Assembly: GCF_900156435.1 (NCBI RefSeq)
Contig: NZ_FTPQ01000002.1
Coordinates: 186,001-250,000 of the forward strand
Direction: 5' to 3'
DNA from: Microbacterium sp. RU1D
GTDB taxonomy: Bacteria > Actinomycetota > Actinomycetes > Actinomycetales > Microbacteriaceae
Length of the DNA stretch: 64,000 nt
Shown here: positions 50,420 to 60,981 of the stretch, one piece after another
Layout: every line of letters starts with the position of its first letter
Position numbering within the stretch: position 1 is the first letter of the stretch
Position numbers and translations under genes: made by a program
The notes under the pieces: model-generated
The model's database searches: none
Told to the model about the DNA's origin: nothing
What the model saw: the letters and a program-made list of their open reading frames with translations, nothing else

Positions 50420-51442
50420 ATGCCTAGCCAGGGCTTCTCCCCCGTCACCCGTCTGCGCTACCTCGCCGGACGCGCCCGCCGCATCGACGTCGGATCCGTC
50501 GTCGAGCGCGCCAAGGAGGCCTCCGCGCAGCACGGCAAGTCGCTGCCGCTGGTCGTCGCCGACATGCTGTTCCAGGCCGGCGTGAAGAACGTGGGCTTCC
50601 AGGACTACATCGACTACGACTTCGCGATCCTCACCCCCGCCGAGCGCGCGACGTACATGACGCACCCGGTGTCGAACCAGATCTCGCAGAAGTACGACCA
50701 CCCCGACTACCGCGGTCTCTTCCAGGACAAGGTCGAGTTCGACCGTACATTCAGCGACTTCCTCCGCCGCGAATGGATGGTGGTGGACGCCGACAACGCC
50801 GACGAGCTGCGCGCATTCACCGAGCGCCTGGGCACCATCGTCACGAAGGAGCCGGTCGGCCAGGCCGGAACCGGCGTGCACCGCTACCACGCGGCCGAGG
50901 TCGAGGACTGGACGCAGTTCCACCGTGGACTCCTCGAGCGCGGCGAGATCCTCGTCGAAGAGGTCATCCGCCAGCACGACGACCTCGCGGCCGTCTGCCC
51001 CGGCACGGTCAACACCACCCGGGTGACGGCGTTCTTCGATGGGGAGAAGACCCACGTCCTCGCGATGGCGCAGAAGTTCGGCCGCGGTGCGGTGAGCGAC
51101 CAGATGACCTTCGGCGGCTTCTACACGATGCTCGACGAGAACGGTCGCGCCCTCGGCGCCGGCTACGACTCCCACGGGCACGTGCACGAGCTGCACCCGG
51201 ACTCCGGAGTGCGCATCGCGGACTTCCAACTACCGATGATCGACGAGGTCAAGGCGTTCGTCGACCAGGTCGCGCGGGTCGTCCCGCAAGTGCAGTACGT
51301 CGGCTGGGACATCGTCGTCGGCCCCGACGGCCCCGTGCTCGTCGAGGGCAACTGGGGCGCCGGCGTCTACGAGAACAAGCCCAGCGTCACCGGCATCCGC
51401 ACCGGGCACAAGCCCCGCTACCAGGCCGCGATCGGGTTCTGA
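50420..51442 (+). CDS. Sugar-transfer associated ATP-grasp protein
   Basis: 340 aa, ATG 50420, GGAG five bases upstream. Helical head (about 1-110) then the ATP-grasp core with EPVGQAGTGVHRYHA (phosphate-binding loop), ILVEEVIRQHDDLAAVCPGTVNTTRVTAFF, MAQKFGRGAVSDQMTFGGFYTML, and the Mg-binding end VGWDIVVGPDGPVLVEGNWGAG. This layout is the sugar-transfer-associated ATP-grasp family (PF14397 type), whose members sit in polysaccharide loci and are thought to form amide links. It diverges from the racemase-like pair. Substrate unknown. Confidence 0.88.
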   Translation: MPSQGFSPVTRLRYLAGRARRIDVGSVVERAKEASAQHGKSLPLVVADMLFQAGVKNVGFQDYIDYDFAILTPAERATYMTHPVSNQISQKYDHPDYRGLFQDKVEFDRTFSDFLRREWMVVDADNADELRAFTERLGTIVTKEPVGQAGTGVHRYHAAEVEDWTQFHRGLLERGEILVEEVIRQHDDLAAVCPGTVNTTRVTAFFDGEKTHVLAMAQKFGRGAVSDQMTFGGFYTMLDENGRALGAGYDSHGHVHELHPDSGVRIADFQLPMIDEVKAFVDQVARVVPQVQYVGWDIVVGPDGPVLVEGNWGAGVYENKPSVTGIRTGHKPRYQAAIGF

Positions 51443-51453
51443 TCCCCGGATGC

Positions 51454-51488
51454 CGAGAGGCCCGCTCCTGTGAGGGGCGGGCCTCTCG
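51454..51488 (+). terminator. Terminator of the ATP-grasp gene
   Basis: CGAGAGGCCCGC (51454-51465) pairs perfectly with 51477-51488 around an 11-nt loop, 11 bp past the stop. No U-tract. Confidence 0.65.
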
Positions 51489-51527
51489 CGTCGCAGGCGG
51501 CTCTGCGCTCGTCAGAGCGTCCGCCGC

Positions 51528-51783
51528 TTCGGCGGGCTCCGCCGCCTGGGCGGGGAAGACTCTGAGCGTGTCAAAGGGTCCGGGTGCTCCGCGGGTTCCG
51601 GAGGCTTCGACGGGCTCAGCCGCCTGCGGCGCCGGCGGCGGTGGGTTCGACGGGCTCAGATGCCTGGACGGGGAGGACCCGAGCTCGTCGAAGGGTCCGG
51701 GCGCACGGCGGGTTCCGGTGGCTTCGACGGGCTCGGCTGCCTGAGTCCAGGCGGCGGGGGTTCGACGGGCTCAAGCGTCTGCG
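51528..51783. repeat. Imperfect tandem repeat array with TTCGACGGGCTCAG cores
   Basis: The core TTC(G/A)(G/A)CGGGCTC occurs at 51528, 51606, 51646, 51723 and 51761, so spacings are 78, 40, 77 and 38 bp. This is a higher-order unit of about 117 bp present twice. Each long sub-unit also holds a GAGC-TCGTCGAAGGGTCCGGG-like segment (51559-51580 and about 51679-51701) related to the copy at 12979-13000, and a CGGGTTCCGG(A/T)GGC end. It fills the gap between the converging ATP-grasp and CofE-like genes. Translations of it give only repetitive GFDGL-type peptides. Confidence 0.8.
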
Positions 51784-51827
51784 TCGCTGCGCGGCCCGGG
51801 ACACCGTGTCCTGGCATCCGGATGCCG

Positions 51828-51861
51828 AAAAGGCCCGCCCCGAGAACGGGACGGGCCTTTT
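51828..51861 (-). terminator. Terminator of the CofE-like gene
   Basis: AAAAGGCCCG...CGGGCCTTTT stem with one internal mismatch and an AGAA loop, about 12 bp past the stop; TTTT follows on the minus strand within the stem tail. Confidence 0.75.
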
Positions 51862-51873
51862 CATCACGAGACG

Positions 51874-52568
51874 TCAGCCGTGGCGGACGATGCCGAGCGG
51901 CGTCGACTCGTGACCCTGGCCGAGCGGGTTGTCCTTCAGGATGGCCACGAGGCGCTTCTCGCCGGCTTTGTCCATCGTCGACCCCAGGACGTTGCCGCCG
52001 AGGTCGTTGATGTCGACGACGGCGACGTCGAGGTCGATGCCGAGCAGCGACTTCAGGCGCGCGGCGACCTCGCGCGGACGCTCCGGCCCGAGGACGACCG
52101 CCTGGTTGTACGGCGGGATGGTGCCCTTGGTGGGGCCGTCGATCGCGCGCGCCTTGTCACCGGCAATGCGGTAAAAGTCGCCCTTACGGCCCATCGCCTT
52201 GGTCACGGCCGAGACGGCCGCGGCGAAGAGGATGCGGGGCGTGCCGCACTCGCGCAGCGCCATCTCCATCGTTTCGGGCATGCCCAGGCCGATGCCGTAG
52301 GGCGTGCGCGTGACGTACTTCGACAGGAACAGAGCCAGCTTGCGGGGCTTGATGCTGTCGAGCTTGAACGAGCGACCCTGGGTGATCGCGACGATCTTCT
52401 CGGTGACGAACAGCAGGTCGCCCGGCTGCACGGCATCCTTCGCGTATTCGAGGATGAAGGCGTCGAGGTCGTCTCCCGGCATGACCACCCGCGTACGGAT
52501 CGGGATGCGGGCGTACGACGTGCCGTCGACGGTACGGGTGAGCGCCTTGCCGGCGTTGGCCTCGCCGC

Positions 52569-52572
<4 letters not shown>
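51874..52572 (-). CDS. Coenzyme F420-0:L-glutamate ligase-like protein (CofE family)
   Basis: 232 aa. CofE-type ligase pattern: [49 protein letters not shown] at the N-terminus and [29 protein letters not shown] with [14 protein letters not shown] further on. CofE adds glutamate to F420-0. Stand-alone relatives are found in Actinobacteria and other phyla and are not all proven F420 enzymes. No fbiA or fbiC is seen in the window. Its ATG overlaps the sigA stop (ATGA), so it is translated from the sigA message; the ATP-grasp gene converges on it. Confidence 0.8.
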
Positions 52573-53897
<1,325 letters not shown>

Positions 53898-54191
53898 GTT
53901 TCGCCTTTCACCGGGAACGTACGTTGCACGGCCGCCGGTCGTTCTCGGACACTAGTAAGACCCTTGTCAAGTACCGAGCCGAGGAGCATGGCTCCTAGAC
54001 CGGATGACAACGGGTCAGGTTCTTCATCATCTCACATCCTCGGACCGGGACTTGACGCGGACCGGGGATCTATGCGTAGTCAACGCCTCGCTCGGCCGCC
54101 GCATTCCCACCGGATGCCGGGACGGTCGGCATCCGGGGAACTCTGCTCCCATGGGGCGATCATGCGGAGGGCCGGTACCGCCGCAGCGGGG

Positions 54192-55118
54192 TCAGCCGAG
54201 CTTGCCGCGCCGGTCGTCGTCGCTGGGGCGGGTGGCGAGGAACCGCTCGAGTTCCGCGGCGAGCTCGTCGGCACTGGGCAGGTCGCCGGTGTGGATGATC
54301 GGCGTGGCGTGCGTGGAGCCGGCCATGTAGGAGTCGTAGCGCTCTTCGAGCCCTTCGAGCATGCGCGTGAGTTCTTCGCTGCCCTCGACCTGTTCGGTCA
54401 CCTTGCCGATGAACTCGCGGTTCTCCTCGCGGAGCACTTCGCCGGAGAACACCAGGCCCGTCGCGACGGTGAGGCTGTCGAGGGCGGCCAGTGCGGCCGC
54501 CGGGTATTCGGTGTCGCCGAGGTAGTGGGGAACGAGCAGAGCGAAACCGGCGACCTTCGCACCCGCCTCGGCGAAGCGGTACTCGAGCAGGTGCCCCGCG
54601 GTCGAGGGGACCTTCGTGTGCGGGCGCCACACGGAGTGCGCTTCGGCGAGATCGGGACGCGTGCCGCTCACCGTGGTGCCGATGGGCCGGGTGTGCGGCA
54701 CGGGCATGGGGATGGCGTGAACCCACGTCACGGACGACACCTGGAGCCCGGCCGACAGCTCGAGCACGGTCTCCGCGAAGGCCTCCCAGAGGAAGTCGGG
54801 CTCGTAGCCCGCGAGGAGGAGGAACGGATGGCCGAGGGAGTCGTGGGCCAGCGACAGCTCCAACCGGGCGGGCCGGTAGTCGGTGAGGTGGTCCTCCACG
54901 AAGGTGATGACGGGGCGACGCGCACGGTAGTCGAGCAGCACGTCGTTGTCGAAGACGAAGACGGGGTTGGGGTCGAGGTCGTCGCGGAAGTACTCGACCA
55001 ATCGGGTGACGGCCCCGCCGGCATCCGTGAAGCCCGTGAGGGCGATCACGAGCGGCAGGCCCGACGGCACGGGCGGCGCGGCGGGGGCGCGATCGTACAT
55101 CGGGGCGGAGGAGGGCAT
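54192..55118 (-). CDS. PAC2 (proteasome assembly chaperone 2) family protein
   Basis: 308 aa. PAC2 domain throughout: LPLVIALTGFTDAGGAVTRLVEYFRDDL, VFDNDVLLDYRARRPVITF, FLLLAGYEPDFLWEAFAETVLEL, VSSVTWVHAIPMPVPHTRPIGTTVSGT and GFALLVPHYLGDTEYPAAALAALDSL, followed by a C-terminal acidic helical region. Conserved beside sigA and pepA in Actinobacteria; a link to the bacterial proteasome is inferred only from the family name. Confidence 0.92.
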   Translation of the reverse strand: MPSSAPMYDRAPAAPPVPSGLPLVIALTGFTDAGGAVTRLVEYFRDDLDPNPVFVFDNDVLLDYRARRPVITFVEDHLTDYRPARLELSLAHDSLGHPFLLLAGYEPDFLWEAFAETVLELSAGLQVSSVTWVHAIPMPVPHTRPIGTTVSGTRPDLAEAHSVWRPHTKVPSTAGHLLEYRFAEAGAKVAGFALLVPHYLGDTEYPAAALAALDSLTVATGLVFSGEVLREENREFIGKVTEQVEGSEELTRMLEGLEERYDSYMAGSTHATPIIHTGDLPSADELAAELERFLATRPSDDDRRGKLG

Positions 55119-55202
55119 CCCCCCACTCTACGAGCGCATCCGGATGCCCGGTCGCGGTGCGTCCCGCTGCTAGCGAACACGCACGAACCTAGGATGGATG
55201 CC

Positions 55203-56669
55203 ATGCCGTTCCCCTCAGTGGCGTACACCCACGCCCCCGTCCTCGAATCCGATGCCGATGCGATCCTGCTGATCGTCCCCACCACTGCGGAGGGAGCGAC
55301 CGATCCCATCGGCTGGGAGGGGCTCGGTGCGGCACTGGCCGCGGTCGGGTTCGCCGGTGCCGCCGGGTCGTACCAGCGCGTGCACGTGCCCGGCATCGAG
55401 AAGCCCGTCGCCGTGGTCGGTGCCGGGTCTGAAACGACCGAGGCGGCCGTGCGGGATGCCGCCGGCACCGGGCTGCGCCAGCTGACCGGGTTCCACCACG
55501 TCGCGATCGAGTCCCTGGTCGCGGCGCCGTGGCGTCCGATCGCCGAGGGTGCGGCCCTCGGCGGATACCGCTTCGCCGACTACAAGAAAAAGTCCGCGAA
55601 GGCGCGCGCCGAGCGCGTGAGCGTGTCCACGGCGGAAACGCCCTCGGAAGCCGACATCGCCGCCGTCGCTGCCATCTCCGGCGCCGTGGCGCTGGTCAAG
55701 GACCTCGTCACCACTCCCGCGGAGTGGCTGGGTCCGGCCGACTTCGCCGATGCGGCCGTCGCGGCCGTGAAGGACCTGCCCGTCGAGGTCGAGGTCCTCG
55801 ACGAGGCCGCATTGCGAGACGGCGGCTACGGCGGCATCCTCGGCGTGGGCCAGGGGTCGGACCGCCCGCCCCGCATGGTCCGTCTCGAATACGCGCCCGC
55901 CGGCGCCGAGCGCCACGTGGCCCTCGTCGGGAAGGGCATCACCTTCGACACCGGTGGTCTGTCGCTCAAGCCGCCGGCATCCATGGTCGGGATGAAGTAC
56001 GACATGTGCGGGGCCGCCACGGTGCTCGCCGTGCTGAAGGCCGCCGCCGAGATGGCCCTCCCCGTCAAGGTGAGCGCATGGCTCTGCATCGCCGACAACA
56101 TGCCGTCGGGTCGTGCGACGCGTCCGGGAGACGTGCTGCGCACTCTCGACGGAACCACCGTCGAGGTTCTCAACACCGACGCCGAGGGACGCCTGGTGCT
56201 CGCCGACGGTCTCGCCGCGGCCAGTCGGGAGAACCCCGACCTGATCGTCGACGTCGCCACCCTGACCGGCGCCATCACCGTCGCCCTCGGCAACCGGCAC
56301 ACCGGCGTCATGGGGGACGACGCGGCCGTCGCGTCGTACCTCGAGGCCGCGGGGCGGGTCGCGGAACTCGCCTGGCAGCTGCCGCTGCCCGACCACATGG
56401 TCGACGACCTCGATTCGCCCATCGCCGACCTGCAGAACGCGAAGATCGGCGACCCCGCCGGCGGGTCGCTTTTCGCCGGGCTGTTCCTGCGCCACTTCGT
56501 CGGTCGGGTCTCGGAGGATGCCGACGCGCCCCGCATTCCGTGGGTGCACCTCGACATCGCCGGTGTGGGCATGAACAAATCGGCCCCGTTCGGGTACACC
56601 GACAAGGGCGTGACCGGAGCGACCGTCCGCTCGCTGGTGGAGCTGCTCGCCTCGGACGGCGCACGGTGA
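55203..56669 (+). CDS. pepA: Leucyl aminopeptidase PepA (M17)
   Basis: 488 aa. Two-zinc M17 peptidase: GKGITFDTGGLSLKP (first metal Lys/Asp), the M17 signature NTDAEGRL at 324-331, and PRIPWVHLDIAGVGMNKSAPFGYTDKGVTG at the C-terminus. The N-terminal macro-like domain (1-160) is present. Two ATGs are possible (55194, 55203); the second is spaced better from AGGA. The stop overlaps lpd (GTGA). Order pepA-lpd-sucB matches other Actinobacteria. Confidence 0.95.
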   Translation: MPFPSVAYTHAPVLESDADAILLIVPTTAEGATDPIGWEGLGAALAAVGFAGAAGSYQRVHVPGIEKPVAVVGAGSETTEAAVRDAAGTGLRQLTGFHHVAIESLVAAPWRPIAEGAALGGYRFADYKKKSAKARAERVSVSTAETPSEADIAAVAAISGAVALVKDLVTTPAEWLGPADFADAAVAAVKDLPVEVEVLDEAALRDGGYGGILGVGQGSDRPPRMVRLEYAPAGAERHVALVGKGITFDTGGLSLKPPASMVGMKYDMCGAATVLAVLKAAAEMALPVKVSAWLCIADNMPSGRATRPGDVLRTLDGTTVEVLNTDAEGRLVLADGLAAASRENPDLIVDVATLTGAITVALGNRHTGVMGDDAAVASYLEAAGRVAELAWQLPLPDHMVDDLDSPIADLQNAKIGDPAGGSLFAGLFLRHFVGRVSEDADAPRIPWVHLDIAGVGMNKSAPFGYTDKGVTGATVRSLVELLASDGAR

Positions 56670-58039
56670 CCGACTACACCGCGGACGTCGTCGTCCTCGG
56701 TGGCGGCAGCGGCGGATACGCCGCGGCGCTGCGCCTCGCCGAGCTCGGCAAGGACGTCGTGCTGGTGGAGAAGGACAAGCTCGGCGGCACGTGCCTGCAC
56801 CGTGGCTGCATTCCGACGAAGGCCCTGCTCCACGCGGGCGAGGTCGCGGATGCCGCGCGCGGGGCGGCCGACATCGGCGTCGACGTCACCTTCAGCGGCA
56901 TCGACCCGGTCCGCGTGCGGGAGTACCGCGAGGGCATCGTCGCCAAGAAGTTCAAGGGGCTGGAGGGGCTCATCTCGGCGCGCGGCATCCGTGTCGTCCC
57001 GGGCTCGGGTGTTCTGGAAGCGGGACCCGCGGTGCGTGTCGGTGACGACCTGTACCGCGGAACCGACGTGATCCTCGCGACCGGTTCGTACAGCCGCAGC
57101 CTCCCGGGTCTCGAGATCGGCGGTCGCGTGCTGACGAGCGAGCAGGCCCTCGACCTCGACGTCGTCCCGCAGCGCGTCGTGGTTCTCGGCGGTGGCGTCA
57201 TCGGCGTGGAGTTCGCGAGCGTGTGGCGCTCGTTCGGGGTCGACGTCACGATCGTCGAAGCCCTGCCCCACCTTCTTCCTGCCGAGGACGTGTCCTCGAG
57301 TAAGGCCCTCGAACGCGCGTTCCGCAAGCGCGGCATCGCCTTCCAGCTGGGCCGGCGGTTCACGTCGCTGGCGTCGGACGACGACGGTGTCGCGGTGACC
57401 CTGGACGACGGCAGCGTTCTCGCGGCCGACTACGTGCTGGTCGCCGTCGGGCGAGGCCCCGCGACCGCAGGGCTCGGGTACGAGGAAGCCGGCGTCGTGA
57501 TGGAGCGCGGTTTCGTGCAGACCGATGCCCGACTGCGGACGGCCTCTCCCCACGTGTGGGCCGTCGGTGACATCGTGCCCGGCCTGCAGCTGGCCCACCG
57601 CGGCTTCCAGCAGGGCATCTTCGTCGCGGAGGAGATCGCGGGGCTCTCCCCCGTCCTCGTCTCCGACACCGATGTGCCGCGCGTCGCTTATTCGCACCCC
57701 GAGGTGGCCTCGGTCGGACTGACCGAAGCTCAGGCGCAGGATCGTTACGGATCCGAGGCCGTCCGCGCGTACGAGTACAACCTGGCCGGAAACGGCCGCA
57801 GCGAGATCATCGGCACCTCGGGCATCGTGAAGATCGTCCGGCGCGTCGACGGCCCCGTCGTGGGCGCCCATCTGGTGGGCGACCGCGTGGGCGAGCTGAT
57901 CTCCGAGGCGCAACTCGCCGTCGGCTGGGAAGCGCACCCCGAAGACATCGCGCCGTTCATCCACGCGCACCCCACTCAGAGCGAGGCGCTCGGCGAGGCC
58001 TTCCTGGCACTCGCGGGCAAGCCGCTGCACGCACTCTGA
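56666..58039 (+). CDS. lpdA: Dihydrolipoyl dehydrogenase
   Basis: 457 aa, GTG 56666. FAD motif VVVLGGGSGGYAAALRLAELG, redox disulfide Cys43/Cys48 in GGTCLHRGCIPTKALL, NAD motif VVVLGGGVIGVEFASVWRSFG, and the C-terminal interface active-site HAHPTQSEALGEA with catalytic His-Glu. E3 of 2-oxoacid dehydrogenases, here with sucB. Coupled to pepA by a GTGA overlap. Confidence 0.96.
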   Translation: MTDYTADVVVLGGGSGGYAAALRLAELGKDVVLVEKDKLGGTCLHRGCIPTKALLHAGEVADAARGAADIGVDVTFSGIDPVRVREYREGIVAKKFKGLEGLISARGIRVVPGSGVLEAGPAVRVGDDLYRGTDVILATGSYSRSLPGLEIGGRVLTSEQALDLDVVPQRVVVLGGGVIGVEFASVWRSFGVDVTIVEALPHLLPAEDVSSSKALERAFRKRGIAFQLGRRFTSLASDDDGVAVTLDDGSVLAADYVLVAVGRGPATAGLGYEEAGVVMERGFVQTDARLRTASPHVWAVGDIVPGLQLAHRGFQQGIFVAEEIAGLSPVLVSDTDVPRVAYSHPEVASVGLTEAQAQDRYGSEAVRAYEYNLAGNGRSEIIGTSGIVKIVRRVDGPVVGAHLVGDRVGELISEAQLAVGWEAHPEDIAPFIHAHPTQSEALGEAFLALAGKPLHAL

Positions 58040-58093
58040 CCGACAACCGGTCACTAAGCTAGACACCGCATACGGTACGAAGGAGACATATCC

Positions 58094-59827
58094 ATGAGCA
58101 CATCCGTCGTCCTCCCCGCTCTCGGCGAGAGCGTCACCGAGGGAACGGTCACCCGCTGGCTCAAGCAGGTCGGTGACACCGTCCAGGAGGACGAGGGGCT
58201 GTTGGAGATCTCGACCGACAAGGTCGACACCGAGATCCCCTCCCCCGTCTCGGGCGTGATCGAAGAGATCCTCGTCCAAGAGGACGAGACCGTCGAGGTC
58301 GGGGCTGTCCTCGCCAAGATCGGCGACGGATCGGGTGCGCCGTCCAGCGATGACGCCCCCGAGGCCGCGCCCGCCGAGCAGGAAGCGGCTCCCGCCGAGG
58401 AGTCCGCGCCGGCCGAGTCCGCGCCGGCCGAGCAGCCTGCTCCCGCCGCCTCGTCGGCTCCCGCGTCCTCCGATGACGCCACCGAGGTCGTCCTCCCCGA
58501 GCTGGGCGAGAGCGTGACCGAGGGCACCGTCACCCGCTGGCTCAAGGCCGTCGGCGACGACGTCGCGGTCGACGAGCCGCTTCTCGAGATCTCCACCGAC
58601 AAGGTCGACACCGAGATTCCCTCGCCCGTGGCCGGCACGCTGCAGGAGATCCTCGTTCAGGAAGACGAGACCGTGAACGTCGGCGCCGCTCTCGCGCGCA
58701 TCGGCAGCGGAGCCCCCGCTCCTGCGCAGGAGGAGGCTCCCGCCGCCCCCGCGGCCGAGGAGAAGCCGGCTGAACAGCCCGCTCCCGTCGCGGAGGAGAA
58801 GCCGGCCGCCGAGGAGAAGCCCGTCGCGGAGGAGAAGCCCGCCGCCGCGCAGCCCGCCGCCGCTGAGAAGCCTGCCGCCCCCGCTCCCGCCGCTTCGTCG
58901 AACGACGACGTCACGTACGTCACCCCCCTCGTGCGTCGTCTGGCTCAGCAGCAGGGCGTCGACCTGAAGTCGGTCACGGGTAGCGGCGTCGGCGGTCGCA
59001 TCCGCAAGGAGGACGTGCTCAAGGCGGCCGAGGCTGCGAAGTCGGCCTCCGCCGCTCCCGCTACGGCCGCTGCTCCGGCCGCCGCCGCTCCCGCACCCGT
59101 CGAGGTCTCGCCGCTGCGCGGTACGACCCAGAAGATGTCGCGTCTGCGCAAGGTGATCGCCGAGCGCGCGGTGGCGTCGATGCAGGCGACCGCTCAGCTC
59201 ACCACGGTGGTCGAGGTCGACGTCACGAAGGTCGCCGCTCTGCGCGACCGGTTCAAGGGCGAGTTCCAGCAGAAGACGGGCGACAAGCTGTCGTTCCTCC
59301 CGTTCTTCGCGATCGCGGCCATCGAGGCGCTCAAGACCTACCCGATCATCAACTCCACGGTCGAGGGTGACGAGATCGTCTACCCCGCCCAGGAGAACGT
59401 CGCGATCGCCGTCGACACCGAGCGCGGCCTTCTCACCCCGGTCGTCAAGGACGCCGGCGAGAAGAACATCGCCCAGCTGGCCCGCGAGATCGCCGATCTC
59501 GCCGCCCGCACGCGTGACAACAAGCTGAAGCCCGACGAGCTCGCCGGTGGCACGTTCACGCTGACCAACACGGGTTCGCGTGGCGCGCTGTTCGACACGC
59601 CGATCGTGTTCCTGCCGCAGTCCGCGATTCTCGGCCTCGGCGCCGTCGTGAAGAAGCCGGGCGTCGTCTCGGTCGACGGGAAGGATGCCATCTCGGTGCG
59701 CTCCTACGTCTACCTGGCCCTGTCGTACGATCACCGCATCATCGACGGTGCCGACGCGGCCCGCTTCCTCGGCGCCGTCAAGGCGCGGCTCGAGGCGGCG
59801 CAGTTCGAGGGAGACCTCGGCATCTGA
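58094..59827 (+). CDS. sucB: 2-oxoglutarate dehydrogenase E2 (dihydrolipoamide succinyltransferase)
   Basis: 577 aa, ATG 58094 with GAAGGAG upstream. Two lipoyl domains with modified lysines Lys43 and Lys170 (both in [10 protein letters not shown]), Ala/Pro-rich linkers (about 85-125 and 215-270), a peripheral subunit-binding domain ([33 protein letters not shown]) and a C-terminal acyltransferase with His547 and Asp551 in [11 protein letters not shown]. In Mycobacterium this gene is the shared E2 (dlaT) of the pyruvate dehydrogenase complex. Two lipoyl domains fit that type, so the substrate may be pyruvate rather than 2-oxoglutarate. Confidence 0.92.
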   Translation: MSTSVVLPALGESVTEGTVTRWLKQVGDTVQEDEGLLEISTDKVDTEIPSPVSGVIEEILVQEDETVEVGAVLAKIGDGSGAPSSDDAPEAAPAEQEAAPAEESAPAESAPAEQPAPAASSAPASSDDATEVVLPELGESVTEGTVTRWLKAVGDDVAVDEPLLEISTDKVDTEIPSPVAGTLQEILVQEDETVNVGAALARIGSGAPAPAQEEAPAAPAAEEKPAEQPAPVAEEKPAAEEKPVAEEKPAAAQPAAAEKPAAPAPAASSNDDVTYVTPLVRRLAQQQGVDLKSVTGSGVGGRIRKEDVLKAAEAAKSASAAPATAAAPAAAAPAPVEVSPLRGTTQKMSRLRKVIAERAVASMQATAQLTTVVEVDVTKVAALRDRFKGEFQQKTGDKLSFLPFFAIAAIEALKTYPIINSTVEGDEIVYPAQENVAIAVDTERGLLTPVVKDAGEKNIAQLAREIADLAARTRDNKLKPDELAGGTFTLTNTGSRGALFDTPIVFLPQSAILGLGAVVKKPGVVSVDGKDAISVRSYVYLALSYDHRIIDGADAARFLGAVKARLEAAQFEGDLGI

Positions 59828-59844
59828 CACCGTCGAGCACCGGC

Positions 59845-60864
59845 TCATGATGGCTGGTCCGCGACCGTTTCGACGGCGCGGACCAGCCATCGGTCGTTCT
59901 GGCGGACCAGGGTCACGTATTGCGTGGTCGCCCCATACGCGACATGGACCACCGTCACGCCGCCGAAATCCTCGAGCAGAGTGATCTCGGCGTGCTCCGC
60001 GTCAGCGAGCAACGGCTCGCGCCCGAACGTCGACGGCTCGTCGAAGGCGCTGCGGCACGGGTCATCCGCGCAGAGCGCGATCTCCGCGAAAAGCCGCCGC
60101 GCGACCACGACCATGTCATCGGACAGGGGGACGCGGTCGTCGACGGGCCAGGGTGAGGTCGCCGAGGGCTGCGGGACGACCGTCGCCGACGGCGGGGCCG
60201 TCCTGGACACGCCCGGCGTCGCCGAGGCGGCCGGAGCCGGTTCGGCCGTGCCGGGGAGGAAGACGGCAGCGCCGACCAGCACCGCTGCAGCGACGCCCGC
60301 CCCGACGGCGCTCCCACGGAACCGGGACGATGATCCCCACCGTTCTCGGAGGCTTGTGAGACTCCGCCGTATCGCGGCGCCGATGTCGTCGTCGAGGAGG
60401 GCGAACGGACCCCTCGCGGGCACGGAGGGAACGGTCGGCGGCTGATCGACGACCACTGGTGTCAGGGGGCCGAGCACCAAGGGCTTCGGGTCGGCGTGGG
60501 AGAAAAGGCGCCTCTCGACGGCATCCCATTCGCGTGGCGGGCGGGTCGACACCGCCGCCCTCGCGCGGTCGACGAGGTCGCGCGTCGTCGGATCAGGGGT
60601 GAGCGCGGCCAGACGTCCGAGGCTGTCGGCGGTGGCCGTGACGACGTCGGGGGCCGAATCTTCCCCCACGACGACCGGGCGTCCCTCCGCCGTCAGCCAC
60701 CAGGCGCTTCCGCCGGATCGGTCGGTCGCGCGTCGGCATCCGCGGAGGAGACCTACCGTGGCTGTGACGACCTCGCCCGGCGTCAGGGCCGTGGCACTCG
60801 CACCGCGGCGACGCAGGTACGCGACGAACGGTTCGGCGGGGGAAGCGGAGGCGGTCGTGCTCAT
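59845..60864 (-). CDS. Unknown single-pass membrane protein
   Basis: 339 aa from ATG 60864. About the first 170 residues are cytoplasmic, with LPPREWDAVERRLFSHADPKP-like text and no known fold. One helix (GAGVAAAVLVGAAVFL, about 190-207), a Pro/Ala/Thr linker, then an external domain with two cysteines (ALCADDPCRSAFD) and the end VVHVAYGATTQYVTLVRQNDRWLVRAVETVAD, which resembles SnoaL/NTF2-like or Mce-associated C-termini. It lies on the strand opposite sucB and DUF4191, in the place where lipB and lipA stand in Mycobacterium. Confidence 0.7.
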   Translation of the reverse strand: MSTTASASPAEPFVAYLRRRGASATALTPGEVVTATVGLLRGCRRATDRSGGSAWWLTAEGRPVVVGEDSAPDVVTATADSLGRLAALTPDPTTRDLVDRARAAVSTRPPREWDAVERRLFSHADPKPLVLGPLTPVVVDQPPTVPSVPARGPFALLDDDIGAAIRRSLTSLRERWGSSSRFRGSAVGAGVAAAVLVGAAVFLPGTAEPAPAASATPGVSRTAPPSATVVPQPSATSPWPVDDRVPLSDDMVVVARRLFAEIALCADDPCRSAFDEPSTFGREPLLADAEHAEITLLEDFGGVTVVHVAYGATTQYVTLVRQNDRWLVRAVETVADQPS

Positions 60865-60981
60865 CCCCCGAGGGTGCACGACGGCGGAGGCGCGCGAAGC
60901 GGACCCGGGCTCGAGTGGGGATGGATGCCGGGGAAGGGCCGCTGGGGAGGAACCGTTCGCGGCGAAGATAGAATCGTCGTC

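Noticed and set aside
51528-51783. Possible CRISPR array
   Set aside because: Repeats are imperfect, spacings alternate 78/40 bp, spacers are related to each other, and no cas gene is near.
51443-51873. Several short frames with GFDGLG, ELVEGSG and GSTGSS text
   Set aside because: They are translations of the repeat array and have no ribosome-binding site or family.
55826-59890. A 1354-codon minus-strand frame over pepA, lpd and sucB
   Set aside because: Its Gly/Arg/Asp-rich composition mirrors the coding strand, and all three plus-strand genes have intact catalytic motifs.
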